NCBI GenBank assembly: GCA_016719055.1
Contig: JADKAW010000021.1
Coordinates: 59,042-123,041 of the forward strand
DNA: 64,000 bases
Reading direction: 5' to 3'
From: Candidatus Rhodoferax mariagerensis
GTDB taxonomy: Bacteria > Pseudomonadota > Gammaproteobacteria > Burkholderiales > Burkholderiaceae_C
Below the pieces are notes generated by a model. That model saw only the letters and a program-made list of their open reading frames with translations, was not told the origin of the DNA and did no database searches. Positions 26,424 to 35,259 of the stretch are shown piece after piece. Both the position numbers and the translations under genes were made by a program. How positions within the stretch are numbered: position 1 is the stretch's first letter; every line of letters starts with the position of its first letter.

Positions 26424-27313
26424 GTGTGACCACCAAGCCAGTCAATCAGAAAGCCTGGTTTTTGATTTTGCCGGTGCTGCTTTGCGTGGCTTTTTCGGCC
26501 ATTCTGCCCTTGATGACAGTGGTGAACTATTCAGTGCAGGACATCATTTCGCCAGAGCGGCGGGTGTTTGTGGGTACCGAATGGTTTGCCGCCATCATGC
26601 GCGACGAAGAACTACACGGCGCTTTGCTGCGGCAATTGACGTTTTCTTTTTCTGTGTTGGCAGTGGAACTGCCGCTGGGCATTTTGTTGGCATTGTCGAT
26701 GCCGGCGCAGGGCTGGAAGTCTTCTGCGGTGCTGGTGATCGTGTCGCTTTCGCTGCTGATTCCCTGGAACGTGGTGGGCACCATCTGGCAAATCTTCGGG
26801 CGTGCTGATATTGGTTTGATGGGGGCTGCTTTACAGGGCCTGGGCATTGATTACAGCTACACCGGCAATGCCGCCCACGCCTGGGCAACGGTGTTGTTGA
26901 TGGATGTGTGGCACTGGACGCCCCTGGTCGCGTTGCTGGGCTACGCCGGGTTGCGTTCCATTCCGGATGCCTATTACCAGGCTGCCAGCATTGACGGAGC
27001 CAGCAAGTTTGCCGTGTTCTGGTACGTGCAATTACCCAAAATGCGGGGGGTGCTGATGATTGCGGTGCTGCTGCGCTTTATGGACAGTTTCATGATCTAT
27101 ACCGAGCCCTTTGTGCTGACGGGCGGCGGGCCGGGCAACTCCACTACTTTTTTGTCGCAGTTCCTGACGCAAAAGGCGGTGGGGCAGTTTGACCTGGGCC
27201 CAGCAGCTGCGTTTTCCCTAATCTATTTTCTGATCATCTTGCTGATGTGTTTTATTTTGTACAACTGGATGCAGCGCGTGGGCACGCAGGCGAAGGAGGG
27301 TGGCCATGAATAA
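26420..27313 (+). CDS. glpP: Glycerol ABC transporter permease GlpP
   Basis: A 297-residue permease with six predicted membrane helices. The EAA loop that contacts an ATPase is YYQAASIDGASKFAVFWYVQ-LP. It starts within glpT (ATGA overlap of four bases) and overlaps glpQ by eight bases, showing tight translational coupling. Confidence 0.92.
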   Translation: MSVTTKPVNQKAWFLILPVLLCVAFSAILPLMTVVNYSVQDIISPERRVFVGTEWFAAIMRDEELHGALLRQLTFSFSVLAVELPLGILLALSMPAQGWKSSAVLVIVSLSLLIPWNVVGTIWQIFGRADIGLMGAALQGLGIDYSYTGNAAHAWATVLLMDVWHWTPLVALLGYAGLRSIPDAYYQAASIDGASKFAVFWYVQLPKMRGVLMIAVLLRFMDSFMIYTEPFVLTGGGPGNSTTFLSQFLTQKAVGQFDLGPAAAFSLIYFLIILLMCFILYNWMQRVGTQAKEGGHE

Positions 27314-28118
27314 ACCGGGATTTCAGAAGCGAACCATCTTTTTGCTGGTGTACATTGTGTTTGCCTTGTTGCCGGTGTACTGGATGGTCAATATGTCGTT
27401 CAAGACGAACGATGAGATTCTGGCCAGTTTCTCGCTGTTTCCGCAACACTTTACCTGGGCTAACTACCGTACGATCCTGACCGACGTGTCGTGGTACTCG
27501 GGGTACATCAACAGTCTGATTTATGTCGGCATCAACACAGTGATTTCAATCACCGTCGCCTTGCCTGCTGCGTATGCTTTTTCACGCTACAGCTTTCTTG
27601 GCGACAAGCATGTTTTTTTCTGGCTGTTGACCAACCGCATGACGCCACCAGCGGTATTTTTGCTGCCGTTTTTCCAGCTCTACACCACTGTCGGGCTGAT
27701 GGATACGCACCTGGCGGTTGCTCTGGCGCACCTGTTGTTCAATGTGCCGCTGGCGGTCTGGATTCTGGAAGGGTTCATGAGCGGCATACCGCGCGAGATT
27801 GACGAAACAGCTTACATCGATGGCTATTCGTTTCCAAAGTTCTTTGTGCGGATTTTTATCCCGTTGATCAAGGCGGGTGTCGGGGTGGCCGCATTCTTCT
27901 GTTTCATGTTCAGCTGGGTTGAGCTGTTATTGGCACGCACGTTGACCAGCGTGAATGCCAAGCCGATTGTGGCAACCATGACGCGCACCGTGTCTGCCTC
28001 CGGCATGGATTGGGCCACGCTGGCAGCGGCTGGCGTTCTGACGATTGTGCCGGGTGCTATCGTGATCTGGTTTGTCCGCAATTACATCGCCAAGGGGTTT
28101 GCGATGGGACGCGTGTGA
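27306..28118 (+). CDS. glpQ: Glycerol ABC transporter permease GlpQ
   Basis: Second permease, 270 residues, six predicted helices, EAA loop IDETAYIDGYSFPKFFVRIF-IP. I prefer ATG 27306 with GGAGGG upstream over GTG 27300. In this nomenclature GlpQ is a permease, not the glycerophosphodiesterase of E. coli. Confidence 0.92.
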   Translation: MNKPGFQKRTIFLLVYIVFALLPVYWMVNMSFKTNDEILASFSLFPQHFTWANYRTILTDVSWYSGYINSLIYVGINTVISITVALPAAYAFSRYSFLGDKHVFFWLLTNRMTPPAVFLLPFFQLYTTVGLMDTHLAVALAHLLFNVPLAVWILEGFMSGIPREIDETAYIDGYSFPKFFVRIFIPLIKAGVGVAAFFCFMFSWVELLLARTLTSVNAKPIVATMTRTVSASGMDWATLAAAGVLTIVPGAIVIWFVRNYIAKGFAMGRV

Positions 28119-28161
28119 TGCCTTGCCAAGTGCCGATCACAACCGAATGAAGGGGCCTTGA

Positions 28162-28470
28162 ATGTTTGAATGGATGGCTTGGACCACACCCGTGGCGGTA
28201 TTTTTCTTGTGCATTGGACTCATGCTGTTTGGCATGACTGTGTGGGAAATGAAGTCGCCAACTTGCTTGCGCCGCGGTTTTCTGCCGCTTGAGACCACTC
28301 GGGGAGACCGATTGTTCATAGGCCTGCTGACAGCAGCCTATGTGAATCTGGCTTTTGTGGGAGTCAGCGGAAAGATCGTGGTCTGGATGGGGTTGGAGTC
28401 AGAGCCGTCCATCTGGATCAGTTTTGTAGTGTCGATGGCTTTGCTGGCGCTGATCATGCGCAAAGGATAG
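28162..28470 (+). CDS. glpU: DUF2160 small membrane protein GlpU
   Basis: A 102-residue protein with three or four hydrophobic segments (TTPVAVFFLCIGLMLFGMTV, LFIGLLTAAYVNLAFVGVSG, ISFVVSMALLALIM). DUF2160 members are encoded between the permease and binding-protein genes of Glp-type glycerol transporters. A role as accessory membrane subunit is inferred from this constant position. Confidence 0.85.
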   Translation: MFEWMAWTTPVAVFFLCIGLMLFGMTVWEMKSPTCLRRGFLPLETTRGDRLFIGLLTAAYVNLAFVGVSGKIVVWMGLESEPSIWISFVVSMALLALIMRKG

Positions 28471-28499
28471 TTTTGAGGTTTCAAGGATCGGCTCGTCGT

Positions 28500-28533
28500 C
28501 CCCCGGAGCCGAAGTTTCCTTTAAGACCGGGGG
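28500..28533 (+). promoter_or_regulatory. Stem-loop in the glpU-glpV gap
   Basis: CCCCCGG (28500-28506) pairs with CCGGGGG (28527-28533) around a 20-base loop. It lies 24 bases before the glpV start, is not followed by a T-run, and is placed where an RNA stabilising hairpin often raises binding-protein expression above that of the membrane subunits. Confidence 0.55.
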
Positions 28534-28557
28534 CGTTATTATTAGAGGAGATTTAAT

Positions 28558-30288
28558 ATGAAGTTGCGGTACACCGCATTGTCGGCCGCCATTGCGTGCG
28601 CGCTGACCAGCCAGGGTTGGGCCGATGAGGCTGCAGCCAAAAAGTGGATCGATAGCGAATTTCAGCCCTCCACGCTGTCTAAGGACCAACAAACTGCAGA
28701 GATGAAATGGTTCATTGATGCAGCCAAAAAATTGCAAGCCAAGGGTGTCAAGGAAATCTCGGTCGTGTCTGAGACGATCACGACCCACGAGTACGAATCA
28801 AAAACGCTGGCCAAGGCCTTCACGGAAATCACAGGCATTGTGGTGAAACACGATTTGATTCAGGAAGGCGACGTGGTTGAAAAGCTGCAAACCTCGATGC
28901 AATCGGGCAAGTCGATCTACGACGGCTGGATCACCGACTCGGACCTCATTGGTACCCACTATCGCTACGGCAAGATCTTGAACCTGACCGACTATATGGG
29001 CGGTAGTGGCAAGGAGTGGACCAATCCGGGTCTGGATCTGAAAGACTTCATTGGTACCAGTTTTACCACCGCACCTGACAAAAAAATGTACCAACTGCCC
29101 GACCAGCAGTTTGCCAACTTGTATTGGTTCCGAGCTGACCTGTTTGCCCGTCAGGACCTGAAAGACAAATTCAAGGCCAAGTATGGCTATGACCTGGGTG
29201 TGCCACTGAACTGGAGTGCCTACGAGGACATTGCGGCATTTTTCAGTGAAGACGTCAAAACCATTGATGGCAAGCCGATTTATGGTCACATGGATTACGG
29301 CAAAAAAGATCCGTCACTGGGCTGGCGCTTTACCGATGCCTGGTTGTCGATGGCTGGCACGGCCGATATTGGCATTCCCAACGGCAAACCGGTCGATGAA
29401 TGGGGTATTCGCACCTCAGCGGATGGTTGCAACCCACTAGGCGCGTCAACCGCTCGCGGAGGAGCCACCAACTCACCCGCGGCGGTTTACGCATTGACCA
29501 AGTACATTGACTGGATGAAGAAGTACTCACCCAAGGAAGCCATTGGCATGACCTTTGGTGAGTCGGGCCCGGTGCCGGCACAAGGTCAGATTGCACAGCA
29601 AATTTTCTGGTACACCGCGTTTACCGCTGACATGATCAAACCCGGCCTACCTGTGGTTAACGCGGATGGCACGCCCAAGTGGCGCATGGCGCCCGGCCCC
29701 AACGGCCCTTACTGGAAACAGGGCATGCAAAACGGTTATCAGGACGTCGGTTCGTGGACTTTCTTCAAGGACCATGACGTCAACAAGGTGGCTGCTGCCT
29801 GGTTGTATGCGCAGTTTGTAACCGCCAAGTCCACATCGCTGAAGAAAACAATTGTGGGTTTGACACCGATTCGTGAGTCCGACATTCAGTCCAAGGCCAT
29901 GACGGACATGGCGCCCAAGCTGGGCGGCTTGGTGGAGTTCTACCGTAGTCCGGCACGCGTAGCCTGGACTCCCACGGGTACCAATGTGCCTGACTATCCG
30001 AAGCTGGCTCAACTGTGGTGGAAAAACGTGGCGGTAGCCGTCACGGGCGAGAAAACGCCGCAGGCCGCTATGGATAACTTGGCCAACGAGATGGATGACG
30101 TGATGGCCCGGCTGGAGCGTTCAGGTATGGCAGTTTGCGCACCCAAGCTCAATGCCAAGGGTGACCCAGGCAAGTGGCTTAGTGACAAGGGCGCACCGTG
30201 GAAAAAGTTGGCTAACGAGAAACCCAAGGGCGAGACGATTGCCTATGACACGCTGTTGAGCGCTTGGAAAAACGGTAAGGTTCGTTAA
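28558..30288 (+). CDS. glpV: Glycerol ABC transporter substrate-binding protein GlpV
   Basis: A 576-residue periplasmic binding protein with a signal peptide ending near GWA (residue 22). Characteristic segments include EFQPSTLSKDQQTAEMKWFI, TITTHEYESKTLAKAFTEIT, GWITDSDLIGTHYRYGKILN and LGWRFTDAWLSMAGTADIG. It is larger than typical sugar-binding proteins, as known for glycerol binding proteins of this family. A strong AGAGGAG ribosome binding site precedes it, and a terminator follows at 30320. Confidence 0.93.
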   Translation: MKLRYTALSAAIACALTSQGWADEAAAKKWIDSEFQPSTLSKDQQTAEMKWFIDAAKKLQAKGVKEISVVSETITTHEYESKTLAKAFTEITGIVVKHDLIQEGDVVEKLQTSMQSGKSIYDGWITDSDLIGTHYRYGKILNLTDYMGGSGKEWTNPGLDLKDFIGTSFTTAPDKKMYQLPDQQFANLYWFRADLFARQDLKDKFKAKYGYDLGVPLNWSAYEDIAAFFSEDVKTIDGKPIYGHMDYGKKDPSLGWRFTDAWLSMAGTADIGIPNGKPVDEWGIRTSADGCNPLGASTARGGATNSPAAVYALTKYIDWMKKYSPKEAIGMTFGESGPVPAQGQIAQQIFWYTAFTADMIKPGLPVVNADGTPKWRMAPGPNGPYWKQGMQNGYQDVGSWTFFKDHDVNKVAAAWLYAQFVTAKSTSLKKTIVGLTPIRESDIQSKAMTDMAPKLGGLVEFYRSPARVAWTPTGTNVPDYPKLAQLWWKNVAVAVTGEKTPQAAMDNLANEMDDVMARLERSGMAVCAPKLNAKGDPGKWLSDKGAPWKKLANEKPKGETIAYDTLLSAWKNGKVR

Positions 30289-30319
30289 CGGACTCGTTAA
30301 CTCTTGAGTTCGTACAGCG

Positions 30320-30357
30320 ATGGCCGTGTGAGCAAATTTGCCGCACGGCCATTTTCT
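30320..30357 (+). terminator. Intrinsic terminator after glpV
   Basis: ATGGCCGTG (30320-30328) and CACGGCCAT (30344-30352) form a perfect nine-pair stem with a 15-base loop, then TTTC. It closes the glpSTPQUV operon, so glpD needs its own promoter. Confidence 0.8.
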
Positions 30358-30478
30358 GTCGCATTGGTATGTGAATGGACAAGTACCGCCAGGTTTATAC
30401 ACAGTTCATTCGTAAAATCATCGTGTAGCCCTTATTGTGTATGAGAAGCATGCTCTTTTTTCAATAGTAATCAAGTCG

Positions 30479-30494
30479 ACACTTGATCAAGTGT
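30479..30494. promoter_or_regulatory. 16-bp perfect palindrome upstream of glpD
   Basis: ACACTTGATCAAGTGT is fully self-complementary and lies 50 bp before the glpD start. It could be an operator for a dimeric regulator; it does not resemble the ACGAA repeats near glpS. Confidence 0.45.
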
Positions 30495-30543
30495 GGTTGA
30501 GCAAGCATTGAGAAATCACTTCACAGCGTGAGTTTTAAATAAT

Positions 30544-32163
30544 ATGACCACCAACTTCGATTTGCCTTTGACGACCCGCCGCCCCGATTTGATGGCAAGT
30601 CTGGCCGCGCAAGGTCAGTATGACATCGCAGTTGTTGGCGGCGGCGCGACGGGATTGGGTGTGGCGCTGGACGCCGTGGCGCGCGGATTGCGCGTGGTGT
30701 TGATTGATTCGCACGATTTTGCCAAAGGCACCTCGTCGCGTTCCACCAAGCTGGTCCATGGCGGCGTTCGTTATCTGGCACAAGGCAATATTTCCTTGGT
30801 GCAGGAAGCCTTGCAAGAGCGCATGTTGTTGTTGAACAATGCACCTTATCTGGCGCAACCCCAGACTTTTGTCATGCCAACCTACCATTGGTGGGAGGCA
30901 CCTTTTTACGGTATCGGCCTGAAAATGTACGATGCCCTGGCGGGGCGGGCTGGACTGGGCAAAACCGAACTGCTTAGCCGTGCAGAGACCTTGAAATATT
31001 TGCCGACCTTGAGACCACGTGGACTCAAGGGGGGCGTCAAATACTGGGACGGTCAATTCAACGATGCGCGGATGGCCCTGGCTTTGGCCCGCACGGCCGC
31101 TGTGCGCGGGGCCTTGCTGATCAATTACTGTCGCGTCACAGAGCTCACTTACGACAAGGCGCGTGTGAGTGGCTTGGTATGTGAGGATCAGTTCACCGGC
31201 CAAATTTACAAGGTGCGCAGCCCTTGTGTTGTCAATGCTACCGGCGTTTGGGTGGATGAATTGCGACAAAAGGATGGTTTGGCAGTGCCCGGTCATCCAG
31301 GCCACAAGACGCAAGCAATGGTGGCACCAAGCCAGGGTGTGCACATGGTGGTTGATCGGGAATTTTTGGGTTCAGACGCGGCGTTGATGGTGCCTAAAAC
31401 GGCCGACGGGCGAGTTTTATTTGCTGTGCCGTGGTTGGGGAAAGTTATTTTGGGTACCACTGACACACCGCGCAATGACCTGGCGCGGGAGCCACTGCCA
31501 TTTGAAGAGGAGGTTGAGTTCATTCTGAAGGAGTCTGCCCGTTATTTGCGCAAGGCGCCTACACGAAGAGACATCAAAAGCGTCTGGGTAGGGTTGCGAC
31601 CTCTGGTCAAGCCGCCAGAGGATGAAGGTAGTAACACCAAGGGGCTGAGCCGTGAGCACACCATTTTGATCAGTCATAGTGGAATGGTGACCGTCACGGG
31701 TGGTAAATGGACGACTTATCGGGCAATGGCGGAAGATGTGCTTGAAAGATGTGCAGAATATGGATTGATCATGCACACCAAAAAAGGCGTGACCAAAAAT
31801 CTTCATTTGATGGGATCAAGCAGTCCTGCGGTGGTGGAAAGGCCTCTTTGCGAGGCCCCTGGAATGCATTCGTATGGATCAGAACAAACTTTTCTGCAGA
31901 CGATTGCTGGTGCGGATCACGAACTTTGTCCGGGTTTGACGGAGGCGATGGTTCGATTTGGCGCGAGGTATGAATACGCTTTGACCGTAGAAGACATTCT
32001 GGCCAGAAGATCTCGGCTGTTGTTTTTAGACGCCGCCTTGGCCAGTCAGCTGGCACCCCAAGTGGGTAAAATTTTGCTGCAAGAGACAGGAATCGCGCCT
32101 CAAACGGATCAATTTCAGCAGTTGGCATCGCAATATTTGCTGAAATCAGTGGAAAAAGTTTGA
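30544..32163 (+). CDS. glpD: Glycerol-3-phosphate dehydrogenase
   Basis: Membrane-associated FAD enzyme that oxidises glycerol-3-phosphate to dihydroxyacetone phosphate and feeds electrons to quinones. The 539-residue protein has the dinucleotide fold AVVGGGATGLGVALDAVARG, the signature GTSSRSTKLVHGGVRYL, VNATGVWVDEL, GTTDTPRNDLAREPLPFEEE and TVTGGKWTTYRAMAEDVLER. It completes the pathway import (GlpSTPQV), phosphorylation (GlpK), oxidation (GlpD). Its stop overlaps the -35 of the ribosomal promoter. Confidence 0.95.
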   Translation: MTTNFDLPLTTRRPDLMASLAAQGQYDIAVVGGGATGLGVALDAVARGLRVVLIDSHDFAKGTSSRSTKLVHGGVRYLAQGNISLVQEALQERMLLLNNAPYLAQPQTFVMPTYHWWEAPFYGIGLKMYDALAGRAGLGKTELLSRAETLKYLPTLRPRGLKGGVKYWDGQFNDARMALALARTAAVRGALLINYCRVTELTYDKARVSGLVCEDQFTGQIYKVRSPCVVNATGVWVDELRQKDGLAVPGHPGHKTQAMVAPSQGVHMVVDREFLGSDAALMVPKTADGRVLFAVPWLGKVILGTTDTPRNDLAREPLPFEEEVEFILKESARYLRKAPTRRDIKSVWVGLRPLVKPPEDEGSNTKGLSREHTILISHSGMVTVTGGKWTTYRAMAEDVLERCAEYGLIMHTKKGVTKNLHLMGSSSPAVVERPLCEAPGMHSYGSEQTFLQTIAGADHELCPGLTEAMVRFGARYEYALTVEDILARRSRLLFLDAALASQLAPQVGKILLQETGIAPQTDQFQQLASQYLLKSVEKV

Positions 32164-32188
32164 CCAAGCATGAAATTCAATGCATAAT
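32160..32188 (+). promoter_or_regulatory. Sigma-70 promoter of the spc ribosomal operon
   Basis: TTGACC (32160-32165), a 17-base spacer and CATAAT (32183-32188), preceded directly by TG. It lies about 150 bp before rplN, leaving a leader of roughly 140 nt. The -35 box includes the TGA stop of glpD. Confidence 0.65.
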
Positions 32189-32336
32189 TCAGGGCTTCGC
32201 TTTAAAAAGCATGAAGTGTCTGCCCAAAGCTAACAACGTGAATGGTTCATGTTGGGTGCAACGGGCCCAAGACTGACTGGAACAGTGGTTTGTATTGTTC
32301 AAACTGATTTTCTGGTGCAAGTTGGGAATTAAACAA

Positions 32337-32705
32337 ATGATCCAAACCGAATCTCGACTAGAAGTCGCCGATAACACTGGCGCGAAGTCCGTTCTGTGCA
32401 TCAAGGTGCTGGGCGGATCCAAGCGTCGCTACGCCAGCGTCGGTGACATTATCAAGGTCAGCATTAAAGAAGCTGCACCGCGTGGCCGTGTCAAAAAAGG
32501 TGACGTATACAGCGCAGTGGTGGTACGTACTGCCAAGGGCATTCGTCGTAGCGACGGCTCGCTGGTTAAGTTTGATGGCAATGCAGCGGTGCTGCTCAAT
32601 GCCAAATTGGAGCCTATTGGCACACGAATCTTTGGGCCAGTAACGCGTGAACTGCGTACTGAAAAGTTCATGAAGATTGTGTCGTTGGCACCCGAAGTTT
32701 TGTAA
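32337..32705 (+). CDS. rplN: 50S ribosomal protein L14
   Basis: 122 residues beginning MIQTESRLEVADNTGAKSVL, with VKKGDVYSAVVVRTAKGIRR and the C-terminal LRTEKFMKIVSLAPEVL. L14 sits at the subunit interface. It opens the spc-type operon here; rpsQ and the rest of the S10 operon are not upstream, where glpD is found instead. An in-frame ATG at 32295 lies in the leader and is not used in the family. Confidence 0.97.
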   Translation: MIQTESRLEVADNTGAKSVLCIKVLGGSKRRYASVGDIIKVSIKEAAPRGRVKKGDVYSAVVVRTAKGIRRSDGSLVKFDGNAAVLLNAKLEPIGTRIFGPVTRELRTEKFMKIVSLAPEVL

Positions 32706-32714
32706 GGACGTCTT

Positions 32715-33035
32715 ATGAACAAAATTCGCAAAGGTGACGATGTCATCGTGTTGACTGGTCGCGACAAAGGTAAGCGCGGCAAGGTATCGCTGCGCAGCGA
32801 CGACTCTCACTTGGTTGTTGAGGGTGTAAACATGGTCAAAAAGCATACAAAGCCAAACCCGATGAAGGGTGAGGCGGGTGGAATTACTGAAAAGACAATG
32901 CCTATTCACCAGTCGAATATTGCTATTTTCAATATTTCAACTGGCAAGGCTGACCGAGTTGGTATCAAGATGTCGACTGACGGCAAACGCGTTCGCGTTT
33001 ACAAGTCAAGCGGCGAAGAAATCAAGGTGGCATAA
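32715..33035 (+). CDS. rplX: 50S ribosomal protein L24
   Basis: 106 residues with the KOW motif near the start (KGDDVIVLTGRDKGKRGKV). It is an early assembly protein of the large subunit. It lies nine bases after rplN and is followed two bases later by rplE. Confidence 0.97.
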   Translation: MNKIRKGDDVIVLTGRDKGKRGKVSLRSDDSHLVVEGVNMVKKHTKPNPMKGEAGGITEKTMPIHQSNIAIFNISTGKADRVGIKMSTDGKRVRVYKSSGEEIKVA

Positions 33036-33037
33036 AA

Positions 33038-33577
33038 ATGGCTCGCTTGCAACAAATTTACCGCGAAAAACTGGCTCCTGAACTGATAGCCAAGTTTGGC
33101 TACAAGTCTCCAATGGAGGTGCCGCGTCTCACCAAAATCACACTGAACATGGGTGTGAGCGAGGCCGTCGCTGATAAGAAAGTAATGGACCATGCGGTGG
33201 CAGATCTGACAAAGATCGCAGGGCAAAAGCCAGTGGTGACCATGTCCAAAAAAGCCATCGCGGGTTTCAAGATTCGTGAAAACCAGGCCATTGGCTGCAT
33301 GGTGACGCTGCGCGGCGCACAAATGTATGAGTTCCTGGATCGTTTTGTGACAGTCGCTTTGCCGCGAGTCAGAGACTTTCGTGGCATCTCGGGCCGTTCG
33401 TTTGATGGCCGGGGCAACTACAACATCGGCGTTAAAGAACAGATCATTTTCCCTGAAATTGAGTATGACAAGGTTGATGCCTTGCGCGGTCTCAACATCA
33501 GCATCACAACAACGGCCAAGACAGATGATGAATGCAAAGCGCTTCTCACTGGTTTCCGTTTCCCGTTCAAGAACTGA
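33038..33577 (+). CDS. rplE: 50S ribosomal protein L5
   Basis: 179 residues, with LTKITLNMGVSEAVADKK, KKAIAGFKIRENQAIGCMVT, and GRGNYNIGVKEQIIFPEIEY. It binds 5S rRNA in the central protuberance. The position between rplX and rpsN is the standard one. Confidence 0.97.
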   Translation: MARLQQIYREKLAPELIAKFGYKSPMEVPRLTKITLNMGVSEAVADKKVMDHAVADLTKIAGQKPVVTMSKKAIAGFKIRENQAIGCMVTLRGAQMYEFLDRFVTVALPRVRDFRGISGRSFDGRGNYNIGVKEQIIFPEIEYDKVDALRGLNISITTTAKTDDECKALLTGFRFPFKN

Positions 33578-33585
33578 GGTGATCT

Positions 33586-33891
33586 GTGGCTAAGATGGCT
33601 TTAATCGAGCGCGAGCTCAAGCGAGACAAACTGGTTGCCAAGTACGCAAAAAAACATGCGGAATTGAAGGCAATTTCAACAGACGCAAAGCGTACTGATG
33701 AAGAAAGGGCTGCAGCTCGACTCGGTTTGCAAATGTTGCCCCGAAACGCAAATCCGACACGCCAACGGAACCGTTGCGCGATCACGGGCCGCCCAAGAGG
33801 CACCTTTGCGCACTTTGGTCTGGCGCGAGCCAAGATTCGTGAAATGGCCTTTGCCGGGGAAATTCCTGGCATCGTCAAGGCAAGCTGGTAA
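33586..33891 (+). CDS. rpsN: 30S ribosomal protein S14
   Basis: 101 residues of the long, zinc-free form (no CxxC pairs). Signature NRCAITGRPRGTFAHFGLAR. The start is GTG 33586 (family start MAKMALIERE). Confidence 0.96.
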   Translation: MAKMALIERELKRDKLVAKYAKKHAELKAISTDAKRTDEERAAARLGLQMLPRNANPTRQRNRCAITGRPRGTFAHFGLARAKIREMAFAGEIPGIVKASW

Positions 33892-33909
33892 GCGATAGGA
33901 GACATAGAT

Positions 33910-34305
33910 ATGAGCATGAGTGATCCAATCGCCGACCTCTTGACGCGCATTCGTAATGCGCAAATGGTGGCCAAAACTACTGTTCGCGTCCCATCCTCCA
34001 AGGTGAAGGTCGCAATTGCCCAAGTGCTGAAAGACGAAGGCTACATTGACGGTTTCAAGATAAATGCTGCCGACGGCAAGCAAGAGCTCGAAATCGCCCT
34101 GAAGTACTACGCTGGTCGGCCAGTGATTGAACGCATTGAGCGTGTCAGTCGCCCGGGTCTGCGTGTCTACCGTGGTAGCGATGCTATTCCACAAGTTCAA
34201 AATGGTCTTGGTGTCGCGATTGTCACAACGCCCAAGGGTGTAATGACTGACCGCAAGGCGCGCGCTACCGGTGTCGGTGGCGAAGTGCTTTGCTACGTCG
34301 CCTGA
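33910..34305 (+). CDS. rpsH: 30S ribosomal protein S8
   Basis: 131 residues starting MSMSDPIADLLTRIRNAQMV; the C-terminal region GVMTDRKARATGVGGEVLCYV is typical. It binds helix 21 of 16S rRNA; in E. coli S8 also represses the spc operon by binding near rplE mRNA, which I did not verify here. Confidence 0.97.
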   Translation: MSMSDPIADLLTRIRNAQMVAKTTVRVPSSKVKVAIAQVLKDEGYIDGFKINAADGKQELEIALKYYAGRPVIERIERVSRPGLRVYRGSDAIPQVQNGLGVAIVTTPKGVMTDRKARATGVGGEVLCYVA

Positions 34306-34331
34306 TGCGTGACATTTAGGAGTAATTAAGT

Positions 34332-34865
34332 ATGTCTCGTATTGGAAAAATGCCCGTCGCCATCCCTGCTGGTGTGGACGTGTCCCTGGGTGACCAACAA
34401 GTCAGTGTCAAGGGCTCTGGTGGTGTCCTGATCGTTGCGCAAAGCGGCCTGGTCAAAGTGAGCAGTGAAGGCGGTAAATTGAGTTTTGCTGCTGCCAATG
34501 ACTCGCGTGAAGCCGATGCCATGACAGGCACAATGCGCCAGTTGGTGAGCAATATGGTGATTGGTGTCACCAAAGGCTTTGAGAAAAAATTGACGCTGAT
34601 TGGCGTGGGTTACAAAGCGCAAGCGCAAGGTAACAAACTGAATCTGGCCGTCGGTTATTCGCACCCTGTCAACAAGGACATGCCAGAAGGCATTGTTGTG
34701 GCGACACCAACACCCACTGAAATTGTGATTAAGGGCGCAGATCGTCAGCGGGTTGGACAGATAGCGGCAGAGATTCGTGCCATCCGTCCGCCCGAGCCAT
34801 ACAAAGGCAAGGGCATCCGGTATTCGGACGAAAAAGTCGCGATCAAAGAAACCAAGAAGAAATAA
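34332..34865 (+). CDS. rplF: 50S ribosomal protein L6
   Basis: 177 residues starting MSRIGKMPVAIPAGVDVSLG, with the two L6 repeats and the C-terminal signature IRPPEPYKGKGIRYSDE. A standard spc operon member preceded by a clear AGGAG. Confidence 0.97.
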   Translation: MSRIGKMPVAIPAGVDVSLGDQQVSVKGSGGVLIVAQSGLVKVSSEGGKLSFAAANDSREADAMTGTMRQLVSNMVIGVTKGFEKKLTLIGVGYKAQAQGNKLNLAVGYSHPVNKDMPEGIVVATPTPTEIVIKGADRQRVGQIAAEIRAIRPPEPYKGKGIRYSDEKVAIKETKKK

Positions 34866-34876
34866 GGAGCTGCAAC

Positions 34877-35242
34877 ATGTTGACCAAAAAAGAACAGCGT
34901 CTTCGCAGGGCTCGTCAGACCCGTATTCGGATCGCCAACCAGGGTGTCGCCCGACTGACTGTCAACCGGACCAACCTGCATATTTACGCCAGTGTGATCT
35001 CTGGCGACGGCAGCAAGGTTCTTGCTACAGCATCTACCGCAGAGGCAGAAGTTCGCCAGACCTTGGGTGGTTCCGGCAAGGGTGGAAACATTGCGGCAGC
35101 ACAAGTTATTGGAAAACGGGTTGCCGAAAAGGCGAAGGCCGTTGGTGTAGAAAAAGTAGCGTTTGATCGGGCAGGATTTGCGTACCATGGCCGCGTGAAA
35201 GCGCTGGCTGATTCGGCACGTGAAGCTGGCTTGCAGTTCTAA
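34877..35242 (+). CDS. rplR: 50S ribosomal protein L18
   Basis: 121 residues, basic N-terminus MLTKKEQRLRRARQTRIRIA, and the 5S rRNA-binding core GVEKVAFDRAGFAYHGRVKA ending LADSAREAGLQF. Confidence 0.97.
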   Translation: MLTKKEQRLRRARQTRIRIANQGVARLTVNRTNLHIYASVISGDGSKVLATASTAEAEVRQTLGGSGKGGNIAAAQVIGKRVAEKAKAVGVEKVAFDRAGFAYHGRVKALADSAREAGLQF

Positions 35243-35259
35243 GCAGATCGGAAATTAAG

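Noticed and set aside
32289..32305. Terminator or riboswitch in the rplN leader
   Set aside because: GTTTG/CAAAC gives only a five-pair stem without T-run; not strong enough to call.
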